Origin: JABCPE02 sp963530295 | GTDB lineage: Bacteria; Bacteroidota; Bacteroidia; Flavobacteriales; Weeksellaceae | Reading direction: 5' to 3' | NCBI GenBank assembly: GCA_963530295.1 | Contig: CAUSCF010000009.1 | Location: 1 to 64,000 of the forward strand | Length of the DNA stretch: 64,000 nt | Program-made: the position numbers and the translations under genes | Shown here: piece after piece, positions 30,849-39,569 of the stretch | How the letters are laid out: each line of letters starts with the position of its first letter | Position numbering within the stretch: the first letter of the stretch is position 1 | The notes under the pieces: generated by a model | Database searches by the model: none | What the model saw: the letters and a program-made list of their open reading frames with translations, nothing else | Told to the model about the DNA's origin: nothing

Positions 30849-32771
30849 ATGATTACAAAAGAAACCATAGACAAGATTTTTTCTGCCATTCGTGTGGAGG
30901 AAATCGTCGGTGAATATGTCCAGCTGAAAAGAGCAGGCTCTAACTATAAAGGGCTTAGCCCTTTTGTAGATGAGAAAACGCCGAGTTTTATAGTTTCTCC
31001 CAGTAAACAGATTTGGAAAGATTTTTCTTCTGGGAAAGGCGGTACGGCAATTTCTTTTTTGATGGAAATTGAAGGGTTTTCCTATCCAGAAGCCCTCCGC
31101 TACGCTGCTAAAAAGTACGGAATAGAAATAGAGGAGCTGAAAAAAGACCTCACCGAAGAAGAAAAAAAAGCGCAGACCGATAAGGATTTGTTATACAAAA
31201 TCCACGAAGTAGCGAATGATTTTTTTCAAAACCAACTTTATGAAACCGAAGAAGGGCGAAATATAGGGCTTTCTTATTTCAAAGAACGCGAACTGAAACC
31301 AGAAACCATCAAGAAATTTCAGCTCGGATATTCTCCAGAGCTCAAAAATGCCTTTACGCAATATGCCATAGAAAAGGGCTATTCCAAAGAAATTTTAGAG
31401 AAATCTGGACTTTCTATCTTTTCGGAAAAATCTACGGAGGGAATAGACCGTTTCCGTGAAAGGGTGATTTTCCCTATCCATGGGTTTTCAGGGCGTGTGC
31501 TGGGATTTGGCGGAAGAATTTTAAAATCAAATACAAAAACCGCAAAATACCTAAACTCTCCCGAAACGGAGATTTATCATAAATCCAATGTGCTGTATGG
31601 CTTGTTCCAATCTAAACAAGCGATTTCGCGCGAAAATATGTGCCTCTTGGTGGAGGGCTACATGGATGTGGTCGCCCTTCATCAGTCTGGAATAGAAAAT
31701 GTGGTGGCGAGCTCTGGAACTTCCCTGACCACGGAGCAGATAAAGCTGATAAAAAGGCTGACCGAGAATGTTACCATTCTTTTCGATGGCGATGCGGCGG
31801 GAATAAAGGCTAGTTTCCGAAGTATAGACATGCTCCTTGCGGAAAGTATGAATATCCGTATTCTCCTGTTTCCAGAGGGACACGACCCAGACAGCTTTGC
31901 GAGGGAAAATTCGATGGAGTTTGTTAAAAATTTCATTAAAGAAAATTCAAAAGATTTCATCGATTTTAAAGCCGAAATTCTCCTTAAAGAAGCTGAAAAC
32001 GACCCAATAAAAAAGGCCGAAGCCATCAGGGATATTGTGAAATCTGTGGCGCATGTGGATAATGGGCTGAAACAGGAAATTTACCTCAAACAGATAGCGA
32101 CTCAGTTTGGGCTCACAGAAAGAAATCTTTTTGATGAACTTCAGGTTCAAAAACAGATTTTGAAAGGGCAGTCGCAGCCAAAACCAAAACTGGAAATTGT
32201 CCCAAAAACCGAGGAAAAGCCTTTTGCAGATTCTGATAAAACGGCGGGACTATTGGTTTTGGAAGAAAAATTGGTGGAACTGATGCTGAAATACGGCGAC
32301 AGGGTTTTGACCCGAAGAGACTCTGAAAACAATTCCTATCAAACCACTGTGATAGAGGAAATTATCCATCATTTTCAGGAAGATGACTGCGAAATCCTTA
32401 CGGAAACCAATAGAAAAATCATAGATGAAGTTCGGCAGGGTTTGGAACAGAACGAAATCCGCTCAGGGAATTTCTTTTTTGGGCTGATGGATGAAGATAT
32501 TTCAGGGAAAATAGCCGATGCTTTGGTGGAAAATCACGAAACCAGCAACTGGAAGAGGTTTAATATTTATTTCCCAATTGAAGATGAAGTGCTGGATAAA
32601 GTCGTGAGGGATGTTATCCTTCGCCACAAAAGACAATATGTGATGAAACTAATAGGGGATTTGAAAAAAAGTCTGGATGAAACGGAGGAGAAAGCAGAAA
32701 TTTATGAACAAATTACTAAGTTAAATCAATTGAAAATTAAAATAGACCAAAAACTTTTTCGGATTTTGTGA
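30849..32771 (+). CDS. dnaG: DNA primase with degenerate zinc-binding domain
   Basis: 640 residues. DnaG makes RNA primers at the replication fork. The N-terminal zinc-binding domain is recognisable (KRAGSNYKGLSPFVDEKTPS, about 27-46, and KDFSSGKGGTAISFLM) but all four zinc ligands are gone: the canonical CPFH is SPFV and CFGC is DFSS. The TOPRIM core is intact, with LLVEGYMDVVALH (about 265) and LFDGDAAGIKAS (about 311). The C-terminal helicase-binding domain is present. A TAATTTTA box at 30836-30843 would place the transcription start very near the ATG, so the mRNA may be almost leaderless. Confidence 0.93.
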   Translation: MITKETIDKIFSAIRVEEIVGEYVQLKRAGSNYKGLSPFVDEKTPSFIVSPSKQIWKDFSSGKGGTAISFLMEIEGFSYPEALRYAAKKYGIEIEELKKDLTEEEKKAQTDKDLLYKIHEVANDFFQNQLYETEEGRNIGLSYFKERELKPETIKKFQLGYSPELKNAFTQYAIEKGYSKEILEKSGLSIFSEKSTEGIDRFRERVIFPIHGFSGRVLGFGGRILKSNTKTAKYLNSPETEIYHKSNVLYGLFQSKQAISRENMCLLVEGYMDVVALHQSGIENVVASSGTSLTTEQIKLIKRLTENVTILFDGDAAGIKASFRSIDMLLAESMNIRILLFPEGHDPDSFARENSMEFVKNFIKENSKDFIDFKAEILLKEAENDPIKKAEAIRDIVKSVAHVDNGLKQEIYLKQIATQFGLTERNLFDELQVQKQILKGQSQPKPKLEIVPKTEEKPFADSDKTAGLLVLEEKLVELMLKYGDRVLTRRDSENNSYQTTVIEEIIHHFQEDDCEILTETNRKIIDEVRQGLEQNEIRSGNFFFGLMDEDISGKIADALVENHETSNWKRFNIYFPIEDEVLDKVVRDVILRHKRQYVMKLIGDLKKSLDETEEKAEIYEQITKLNQLKIKIDQKLFRIL

Positions 32772-32826
32772 CAGATTGGTTACCTTTGGGAATTGGAATA
32801 ATTTTTGAGAAAAAGGAGATAAAACT

Positions 32827-33117
32827 ATGTTTATAGTATCATTAAACTACAAAAAGGAAATTAGTGAAGTAGAAAAATATTTAAAAGAGCATGTGGATTT
32901 TCTGGATAAATACTATTTGCTTGGAAAATTCATCTGTTCTGGAAGAAAAAATCCAAGAACGGGAGGGATTATTCTTGTAAATGAAAAAGATAAAGAAATG
33001 GTAATTGATATAATGAAAGAAGACCCATTCTATAAAAATGAAATTGCAGAATATGAATTTATAGAATTTATTCCGACCAAATTTGATGAAAAATTTGCTT
33101 ATTTTGTAAATAATTAA
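32827..33117 (+). CDS. YCII-related protein
   Basis: 96 residues, cytoplasmic, dimeric alpha/beta ferredoxin-like fold. The YCII pattern is visible: MFIVSLNYKKEISEVEKYLK, then HVDFLDKYYLLGKFICSGRK (about 21-40) with the conserved His-Asp, and RTGGIILVNEKDK. The biochemical role of the family is unclear; some members are decarboxylases or dechlorinases. It lies between dnaG and clpP on the same strand. Confidence 0.8.
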   Translation: MFIVSLNYKKEISEVEKYLKEHVDFLDKYYLLGKFICSGRKNPRTGGIILVNEKDKEMVIDIMKEDPFYKNEIAEYEFIEFIPTKFDEKFAYFVNN

Positions 33118-33135
33118 CCTTAAAAAGATTTATAT

Positions 33136-33813
33136 ATGGACATAAAGAAAGAATTTAGAGATTTTTCTGTAAAACATTTAGGAAATAATGGGCTGGTAAC
33201 GGACCAATATATGGGAATGTTCAATCCTGCCAACCTTACACCATACATCACCGAAGAAAGAAGGCTGAATGTAGCGCAGATGGATGTTTTCTCAAGACTG
33301 ATGATGGATAGAATCATCTTTTTAGGAACAGGAATTGATGACCAAGTGGCGAATATCGTGACGGCACAGCTGTTGTTTTTGGAAAGTGCTGACCCGAGCA
33401 AGGATATTCAGATTTATATCAATTCGCCTGGAGGAAGTGTTTACGCAGGATTGGGAATTTATGACACGATGCAGATTATCAAACCAGATGTAGCTACGAT
33501 TTGTACAGGTATGGCGGCTTCTATGGGAGCGGTGCTTTTGGTTGCAGGTGAAAAAGGAAAGCGTTCTGCACTGAAGCATTCCAGAGTGATGATTCACCAG
33601 CCGAGTGGCGGCGCACAGGGAGTTGCGAGCGATATGGAAATCAATTTGAGAGAAATGCTGAAATTGAAAAAAGAACTTTATGACATTATTTCCGAGCATT
33701 CTGGACAGTCTTACGAATGGGTGGAAAAAGCATCAGACAGAGACTACTGGATGACTTCTGCTGAAGCGAAAGAAATGGGAATGGTAGATGAAGTTTTGGA
33801 GAAAAAGAAATAA
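33136..33813 (+). CDS. clpP: ATP-dependent Clp protease proteolytic subunit
   Basis: 225 residues, the catalytic subunit that forms a barrel with ClpX or ClpA. The catalytic triad is visible: Ser in GMAASMGAVLL (about 125-135), His in RVMIHQPSGGAQG (about 150), Asp in SDRDYWMT (about 200). IYINSPGGSVYAGLGIYDTM gives the oxyanion loop. Length is near the usual 200-225. It starts 19 bases after the YCII gene and ends at a shared terminator. Confidence 0.95.
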   Translation: MDIKKEFRDFSVKHLGNNGLVTDQYMGMFNPANLTPYITEERRLNVAQMDVFSRLMMDRIIFLGTGIDDQVANIVTAQLLFLESADPSKDIQIYINSPGGSVYAGLGIYDTMQIIKPDVATICTGMAASMGAVLLVAGEKGKRSALKHSRVMIHQPSGGAQGVASDMEINLREMLKLKKELYDIISEHSGQSYEWVEKASDRDYWMTSAEAKEMGMVDEVLEKKK

Positions 33814-33826
33814 AAATTATAAAATT

Positions 33827-33858
33827 AAAAGGTCAGAATTTTCGTTCTGACCTTTTTT
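33827..33858. terminator. bidirectional terminator
   Basis: AAAAGGTCAGAA TTTTCG TTCTGACCTTTTTT: a 12-base stem between clpP (+) and tatC (-). Confidence 0.9.
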
Positions 33859-33861
33859 GAT

Positions 33862-34674
33862 TTAATCTAAATCCTGTTCTTTTAGTAATCTTTTGTGGAT
33901 GATTTGAGCCATTGCAACACTCATTTCATAGAGTAACAATAGCGGAATAGCCGCGATAAACATACTGACCACATCGGCAGGCGTGATGATAGCTGCGATA
34001 ATCATAATAATGACAATGGCGTGTCTTCGGTAAGTTTTCATCAGCTGAGGAGTAAGAATTCCTAATGAAGTCAAGACATAAACAATCATCGGAAACAGGA
34101 AGATAATCGCCATTCCAAAAACCACTTGCAGGAATATGGAAAGATAATCGGATAGGTCATAGCTCAGCTTGATTTCATCCGAAATTCTAAAGAAATACCC
34201 AAAATTGATAGCGAATGGCAAAATGATGAAATACCCGCACAGCGCTCCAAAGAAAAACAAAATCCAAGTTCCATGGATGATGATAAGGGAATATTTTCTC
34301 TCGTTCGGCAGCAGAGCAGGGCTGATAAATCTCCACAGCTCCCAAATAATATAAGGGAATGCCAAAAGAATTCCTCCAAAAATAGAAATAGACATCATTA
34401 CATTAAACTGCTCGTAAAGTTTTCGCACTTGTATAGGAAATGTCTCAGGAAGGGAAATGCTTTCTTCGCCCAAATATTCTTGGGTAAAATAATTGATGTA
34501 TCTAAAAGTAGGAAAATCAGGTTTGGTAGGGTAGAAGAGGATATTATCCACTACCCAATTGGTATTGATTCCGATGAAAACCGCCGCGATGATTATGGCT
34601 ATTACAGACCTTATAAGGTGTCCGCGCAGTTCTCCCAAATGGTCTAGGAAAGACATTTCTTTTTGGTCGCTCAT
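33862..34674 (-). CDS. tatC: Sec-independent protein translocase TatC
   Basis: 270 residues with six membrane helices. TatC receives twin-arginine signal peptides of folded proteins in the inner membrane. The N-terminus MSFLDHLGELRGHLIRSV (about 7-24) has the family F-L-x-H-L-x-E-L-R motif, and later FISPALLPNERKYSLII and FGMAIIFLFPMIVYVLTSLG are conserved. The first periplasmic loop is long, as in Bacteroidota. It lies 8 bases downstream of kdsD on the same strand. TatA/B is not in this window. Confidence 0.93.
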   Translation of the reverse strand: MSDQKEMSFLDHLGELRGHLIRSVIAIIIAAVFIGINTNWVVDNILFYPTKPDFPTFRYINYFTQEYLGEESISLPETFPIQVRKLYEQFNVMMSISIFGGILLAFPYIIWELWRFISPALLPNERKYSLIIIHGTWILFFFGALCGYFIILPFAINFGYFFRISDEIKLSYDLSDYLSIFLQVVFGMAIIFLFPMIVYVLTSLGILTPQLMKTYRRHAIVIIMIIAAIITPADVVSMFIAAIPLLLLYEMSVAMAQIIHKRLLKEQDLD

Positions 34675-34682
34675 TCTATTTT

Positions 34683-35639
34683 TTAGTTTATGCCCTCATC
34701 CAAAAGGCGGTGTAGGTCTATAATTCCGAAGTATTTCCCGTGGTCTGTCACGACCAGCTGTCCGATGTTGTTCTGTTTCAGTATCTGCATAGCTTCCTTT
34801 GCAAGGGCGCTTTTCTCTATGGTTTTAGGGTTTTTGCTCATAATATCTCTTGCGAAAATCCCTGAAATAGAGTCTCTCTCGGAGAGCATTCTTCGCAGGT
34901 CGCCATCAGTGATTACACCTTTTATTTCTTCGTTTTCGGTGATTACGGTGATGCCGTGTTTAGAGCTGCTGATGGAGATAATGACTTCTTTTATAGTGGC
35001 ATTGATATCCACTTTTGGTTTGTTTTGAGAGAGAAACTGCTCTACTTTCGCGGTTTGTTTGCCCAAAGCTCCACCAGGGTGGAATTTAGCAAAATCTTCT
35101 TTTTTGAATTGGTTAAGTTCCATCAGGCATACTGCCAGAGCATCGCCCAGAGCCAGCTGAACCGTGGTGGAAGTGGTAGGAGCCAGCTGATTAGGGCAGG
35201 CTTCTTTGGAAACAAGCGTGTTTAAGGTAATTTCCGAAAACTCAGCGAGTTTGCTTTTCATATTTCCTGTCATCCCAATGAGCGCCGAAGAATATTTCTT
35301 TAAAAACGGCAGAAGATTTACAATTTCGGGCGAATTTCCTGAATTGGAGATGCACAGCACCACATCATCTTTCTGAATAACTCCCAAATCTCCATGAATA
35401 GCCTCGGCGGCGTGTAGGAATTGTGACGGCGTCCCTGTGGAATTTAGCGTTGCTACTATTTTATTCCCGATGTGGGCGCTCTTCCCGATGCCTACTACAA
35501 TCAGTTTTCCTTTGGCTTTATGAATGGTATTTACAGCCTTATTAAAGTTTTCATCGATACGATTTTTCAAGGCTTTCAGCTCTTCCATTTCTACAGAGAT
35601 GGTATTTTTTGCTATTTGGATTAAATCTATTGAGTTCAA
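34683..35639 (-). CDS. kdsD: arabinose-5-phosphate isomerase (KdsD/KpsF)
   Basis: 318 residues. It converts ribulose-5-phosphate to arabinose-5-phosphate for KDO synthesis in lipopolysaccharide. The SIS domain shows VVGIGKSAHIGNKIVATLNS (about 47-66) and CISNSGNSPEIVNLLPFL (about 95-112), with the conserved H-x-x-E in FLHAAEAIHGDLG. Two CBS domains follow (about 205-315), with VITDGDLRRML. It is co-transcribed with tatC. KDO use fits the many lipopolysaccharide-type genes in the window. Confidence 0.9.
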   Translation of the reverse strand: MNSIDLIQIAKNTISVEMEELKALKNRIDENFNKAVNTIHKAKGKLIVVGIGKSAHIGNKIVATLNSTGTPSQFLHAAEAIHGDLGVIQKDDVVLCISNSGNSPEIVNLLPFLKKYSSALIGMTGNMKSKLAEFSEITLNTLVSKEACPNQLAPTTSTTVQLALGDALAVCLMELNQFKKEDFAKFHPGGALGKQTAKVEQFLSQNKPKVDINATIKEVIISISSSKHGITVITENEEIKGVITDGDLRRMLSERDSISGIFARDIMSKNPKTIEKSALAKEAMQILKQNNIGQLVVTDHGKYFGIIDLHRLLDEGIN

Positions 35640-35733
35640 TTTGGTAAAATTTTATTACTTTTACATTTCCGTTCAAAAATAATAATTTTTTTCTAAAAAT
35701 AATCATGGGAATAAAACATATGATACAATAACT

Positions 35734-36135
35734 ATGAGATATTTAATTGTTTTCTTGTCATTCGTATTTTTCCATTTAAATGCACAGCCCTTGCCTACAA
35801 TAATTATTGTTGATAGTATCTCTGTTTCAAAGAAACCTCTTTCTGTGAAAAAGATAAAGGCAAATAATGTAGAAACTATTTATTTTTTGTCTTCATCTAT
35901 GAAAAAAACGATACCTATGGCAATAACAAATAAGAGCGGAAATGTTTTTATTTATAAAAAAGATACTATGGATATTTACATAAATTTAGAAGAAAGAAAA
36001 CAAATTTTTATTCAAAACCTACATTTTCAGAAAGGAAAATTTTCAATAAACTTTAAAAATTGTAGATTTGATAGTGATTATCATATAAAAAGTTTCCCAA
36101 GTGATTGTTTAATTTATAGAAAAGATGAAGAATAA
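35734..36135 (+). CDS. small secreted hypothetical protein, paralogue 1
   Basis: 133 residues with a signal peptide (MRYLIVFLSFVFFHLNAQ). The mature part has a beta-rich pattern and the tail ends SFPSDCLIYRKDEE. The next gene shares the N-terminal QPLP/QPLW start after the signal, the pattern YKKDTMDIYI / YKKDTMKIYI, and the same ending CLIYRK, so they are tandem duplicates. I do not recognise the family. No lipobox, so it is likely periplasmic. Confidence 0.65.
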   Translation: MRYLIVFLSFVFFHLNAQPLPTIIIVDSISVSKKPLSVKKIKANNVETIYFLSSSMKKTIPMAITNKSGNVFIYKKDTMDIYINLEERKQIFIQNLHFQKGKFSINFKNCRFDSDYHIKSFPSDCLIYRKDEE

Positions 36136-36184
36136 AAACTTTATTAGCAAATATTTACCCAATGAAATAATAGGTGTAGTAAGC

Positions 36185-36580
36185 ATGAAATTGTTATCAA
36201 TTATTTTCTTATGCAGTTATAGTTATGTAAATGCTCAGCCTCTTTGGGAAGGTTTAAGTGTGGGTAAATTCTATAGGGAAAATAAAGAAATCTATCTACA
36301 AAAAATTGAAAATGGTATAAAATACTTTTCTGATAAAAAGGAAAGAGAAAATCATGGATTATCACAAGGGATGAATATCTTAGTTTATAAAAAAGATACC
36401 ATGAAAATTTACATAGAACCCATACCACACCATCCTATTATGGGAGTTAAACGAGTTTATTTCAAAAGAGGAGAATATACAATAGATTTAAAAAAGTATG
36501 TTTCAGATAATACTCTTATAATTGAAAAATTTCCTCATGACTGCTTGATTTATAGAAAAGAAGAGGAAGGAAAAGAATAG
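36185..36580 (+). CDS. small secreted hypothetical protein, paralogue 2
   Basis: 131 residues from ATG 36185, where MKLLSIIFLCSYSYVNAQ forms a good signal peptide; an upstream ATG at 36125 would put 20 hydrophilic residues before it and overlap the previous gene. It is a diverged duplicate of the preceding gene (shared QPL start, YKKDTM motif, HDCLIYRKEE end). Role unknown. Confidence 0.65.
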   Translation: MKLLSIIFLCSYSYVNAQPLWEGLSVGKFYRENKEIYLQKIENGIKYFSDKKERENHGLSQGMNILVYKKDTMKIYIEPIPHHPIMGVKRVYFKRGEYTIDLKKYVSDNTLIIEKFPHDCLIYRKEEEGKE

Positions 36581-36665
36581 ATTTAAGCTATAAAGATAAC
36601 TTTTTAGTGGTCAAGAACTAAGAATAAAAATTGTTTAACATTTTTTGCAAATCAAATTTATTTCT

Positions 36666-36673
36666 TATCTTTG
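36666..36673 (+). promoter_or_regulatory. recQ promoter box TATCTTTG
   Basis: Perfect TAnnTTTG box 58 bases before ATG 36732. Confidence 0.6.
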
Positions 36674-36731
36674 ATAAAAGACACCTCACAAAATTGATTT
36701 TTGAATAAAAACTAAAAACAAATAAGTAAGT

Positions 36732-38924
36732 ATGAAAAATGGGAAAATATCAGATTCTCTAAAAAAATATTTTGGTTTTTCTAATTTTAAAGGACATCAG
36801 GAGGAAATTATTTCTACGCTCTTGGAGGGTAGAGATGTTTTCGTTTTGATGCCGACAGGTGGTGGTAAATCTCTTTGCTACCAGCTTCCCGCTCTGATGA
36901 GCGAGGGAACTGCAATCGTGGTTTCTCCGCTTATAGCCTTGATGAAAAATCAGGTAGATGCCGTGAATGGGCTGTTTTCCGAAGAAGGAGTGGCTCATGT
37001 ACTGAATTCTTCTCTTAATAAAACCCAGACCAAAACCGTAATGGATGATATAAAATCTGGGAAAACTAAACTGCTCTATGTAGCGCCTGAAAGTTTGATA
37101 AAAGAAGAATATTTAGACTTTTTGAAGGAAGTGAAAATTTCCTTTGTGGCAATAGATGAGGCGCACTGTATCTCGGAATGGGGACATGATTTCCGCCCTG
37201 AATATCGTAATCTAAAAACCATTATAGACCAAATAGCAAATGTTCCTGTGATTGCCTTGACGGCTACTGCAACGCCCAAAGTTCAGGATGATATTCAAAA
37301 AACACTGGGAATGACTGATGCTGTGGTCTTTAAGGAAAGTTTTAACAGACCAAATCTATTCTACGAAGTTCGCCCAAAAGTGAATGTAGATAAGGAAATA
37401 GTGAAGTTCATTAACCAAAATAAAGGCAAAGCAGGGATAGTATATTGTCTCAGCAGGAAGAAAGTAGAGGAATTTGCCCAGCTTTTGCAGGTGAATGGAA
37501 TCAATGCTCTGCCGTATCATGCAGGGTTAGACGCGAAATCCCGAGTAGCAAATCAGGACAAGTTCTTGATGGAGGAAGTGGATGTGATCGTCGCTACTAT
37601 AGCCTTTGGGATGGGAATAGACAAGCCAGATGTCCGTTTTGTGATTCATTATGATATTCCAAAATCTTTGGAAAGCTACTATCAGGAAACAGGAAGAGCA
37701 GGAAGAGACGGCGGTGAGGGCTATTGTTTGGCTTTTTATGACCCGAAAGATATAGACAAATTAGAGAAGTTTTTGGCTCAAAAACCTGTTTCAGAGAGAG
37801 AAATCGGTCTTCAGCTTTTAAATGAAGTGGTGGGCTATGCAGAAACTTCGATGAACAGAAGACAGTATTTGCTGTATTATTTTGGGGAGCAGTTTGACCC
37901 TGTAAATGGCGCTGGAGCCAAAATGTGCGATAATTCTGTAAATCCTCCGACTCTGAAAGATGTTTCCAAAGAACTGAAAGTAGTTTTGGAACTGATAAAA
38001 GAATTGGAAGAGAAATTTAAGATAAATGATTTGATTTCAGTGCTTTTAGGGCGAGAAACTCCAGTTACGAAATCTTATAAATTAGAAAATTCTTCTTTCT
38101 TTGGTAAAGGAAAAGAGCAGACGGATAATTTCTGGAAATCCATCATCAGACAGGCTTTGGTGCAGAACTACATCAATAAGGATATAGAGACCTATGGTGT
38201 TTTAAAATTATCTCAAAAAGGGCTTGATTTCTTGGCTGGAAAAGAGAAAAATCCGTTCATGATAGCCGAAGACAGAAAGTATGACCTTAGTCAAGCTGCT
38301 TCCGAGCAGGTTCAGGTGCAGAGTGGAGGAGGTTTGGATGAAAATCTGTATAACCAGCTGAAAGAGCTAAGAAAATCTGTTGCTAAAAAGCACGGAATTC
38401 CGCCTTATACGGTGTTTATGGACCCTAGTTTAGAGGATATGACGGTGCAGTATCCTATCACGATAGAGGAAATTACAAAAATCTATGGAGTAGGCGAAGG
38501 CAAAGCTAAAAAATACGGAAAGGAATTTGCGGAGTTTATTGCTAAGTATGTGGAAGAGAACAATATAGAGCGTATGCAGGATATGGTTCTGAAACAGCTG
38601 GTCAATAAATCTAACCATAAAGTTTTCATCATCCAAAATACCGATAAAAAGATGGATTTGGAGGATATCGCTCAAGCTAAAAACTTGACGATGGATGAGC
38701 TTCTTTCTGAAATGGAAAGCATTGTCTATCAAGGAACTAAGCTGAATATAGACTATTATATTGAGGAAAATATAGATGAAGATCTGGTGGAGGAGTTTAT
38801 GGATTTCATGAAAGAGTCTGAAAGTGACAGCATGAAGGTACTTTGTGCCGAGTTTTCGGATGATTTGACAGATGAAGAAATCCGAATGCTTAGAATAAAA
38901 TTCATCAGTGATGTAGCAAATTAA
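36732..38924 (+). CDS. recQ: ATP-dependent DNA helicase RecQ, zinc cysteines mostly lost
   Basis: 730 residues. RecQ unwinds DNA in recombination repair. Helicase motifs: MPTGGGKSLCYQL (about 42-54), AIDEAHCISEWGHDFRPEY (about 138), FGMGIDKPDVRFVIHY and ETGRAGRDGGEGY. In the RecQ-Ct zinc region (about 370-405), the usual CRR...CGxCDxC reads MNRR...AKMCDNS, so only one of four cysteines is left. Winged-helix and HRDC parts follow (KKHGIPPYTVFMDPSLEDM, about 555), and the C-terminus has an extra acidic tail. Zinc-less RecQ proteins are, as far as I know, common in Bacteroidota. Confidence 0.93.
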   Translation: MKNGKISDSLKKYFGFSNFKGHQEEIISTLLEGRDVFVLMPTGGGKSLCYQLPALMSEGTAIVVSPLIALMKNQVDAVNGLFSEEGVAHVLNSSLNKTQTKTVMDDIKSGKTKLLYVAPESLIKEEYLDFLKEVKISFVAIDEAHCISEWGHDFRPEYRNLKTIIDQIANVPVIALTATATPKVQDDIQKTLGMTDAVVFKESFNRPNLFYEVRPKVNVDKEIVKFINQNKGKAGIVYCLSRKKVEEFAQLLQVNGINALPYHAGLDAKSRVANQDKFLMEEVDVIVATIAFGMGIDKPDVRFVIHYDIPKSLESYYQETGRAGRDGGEGYCLAFYDPKDIDKLEKFLAQKPVSEREIGLQLLNEVVGYAETSMNRRQYLLYYFGEQFDPVNGAGAKMCDNSVNPPTLKDVSKELKVVLELIKELEEKFKINDLISVLLGRETPVTKSYKLENSSFFGKGKEQTDNFWKSIIRQALVQNYINKDIETYGVLKLSQKGLDFLAGKEKNPFMIAEDRKYDLSQAASEQVQVQSGGGLDENLYNQLKELRKSVAKKHGIPPYTVFMDPSLEDMTVQYPITIEEITKIYGVGEGKAKKYGKEFAEFIAKYVEENNIERMQDMVLKQLVNKSNHKVFIIQNTDKKMDLEDIAQAKNLTMDELLSEMESIVYQGTKLNIDYYIEENIDEDLVEEFMDFMKESESDSMKVLCAEFSDDLTDEEIRMLRIKFISDVAN

Positions 38925-38949
38925 ATTAGAAATTTTTAAAAATTTATAA

Positions 38950-39261
38950 ATGGATTCAAAAATATTAGAAGAAAAAATGGAGCTGCTAAGGTGGATTATC
39001 AACCTTAATGATGAGCAGGTGATAAAGAATCTTATCAATTTCAAGAATGAGATTTTCGGAGTTCCTTTTGCTGAGCCTACGGTATGTTCTACTGTGGTAA
39101 AGTCAGGAAGTAGAGGCTTTGGGGAAATTGTTCTGAGTGAAGATTATTTAAAATTCGAGGGAGCAAGTGAAGGATTTTTAGCAGAGTTCGATGAAGCATT
39201 TTCTTTGGAAGATGCTAAGAAGCAGTCAATTAAAAAAATACAAGGATGGTGGAGAGATTAG
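38950..39261 (+). CDS. putative antitoxin of a RelE/ParE-type pair
   Basis: 103 residues. The N-terminus MDSKILEEKMELLRWIINLN resembles small Bacteroidota antitoxins that begin with a helical M-D-x-K-x-L-x-E-K-x-E-L-L-x-W. The acidic C-terminus FDEAFSLEDAKKQSIKKIQG would wrap the toxin. It overlaps the next gene by 16 bases, the usual antitoxin-before-toxin order. The assignment is by pattern and neighbour only. Confidence 0.5.
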   Translation: MDSKILEEKMELLRWIINLNDEQVIKNLINFKNEIFGVPFAEPTVCSTVVKSGSRGFGEIVLSEDYLKFEGASEGFLAEFDEAFSLEDAKKQSIKKIQGWWRD

Positions 39262-39566
39262 AAATAGTATACAGCAGAAAGTTTGTTCATAGTTTGGACA
39301 GCCAGTTGAATATTTTGTTCAGAGAAGGTATTCTCAATAGAATAGACAGAGCTGAAGAAATGGTGGGCGAGGTCTACGAATTTATAGAAAATAATCTGGA
39401 TAAAGCCGTAGACACGCCAGAAAAAGTGCATGTAGCGGAGAAAAAATATCTAAGATATATGATAGATGATAAAATAACTTGGTTCTTTTTCTTTAAGCAA
39501 GAAGTAGGGAAAGTCATTATGAATCATGTACTTAATAACCAATCGCCAGATTTCTCGGCATTGTAG
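39246..39566 (+). CDS. putative RelE/ParE-like toxin
   Basis: 106 residues, basic-acidic mixed, small alpha/beta fold: EIVYSRKFVHSLDSQLNILF (helix 1-2), then LDKAVDTPEKVHVAEKKYLR, and strands ITWFFFFKQEVGKVIMNHVL (about 79-98). The Y-S-x-x-F entry and the F-F-F-K strand fit the RelE/ParE fold. These toxins cleave mRNA on ribosomes or poison gyrase; which applies is unknown. It may also be a harmless domesticated pair. Confidence 0.5.
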   Translation: MVERLEIVYSRKFVHSLDSQLNILFREGILNRIDRAEEMVGEVYEFIENNLDKAVDTPEKVHVAEKKYLRYMIDDKITWFFFFKQEVGKVIMNHVLNNQSPDFSAL

Positions 39567-39569
39567 ATT

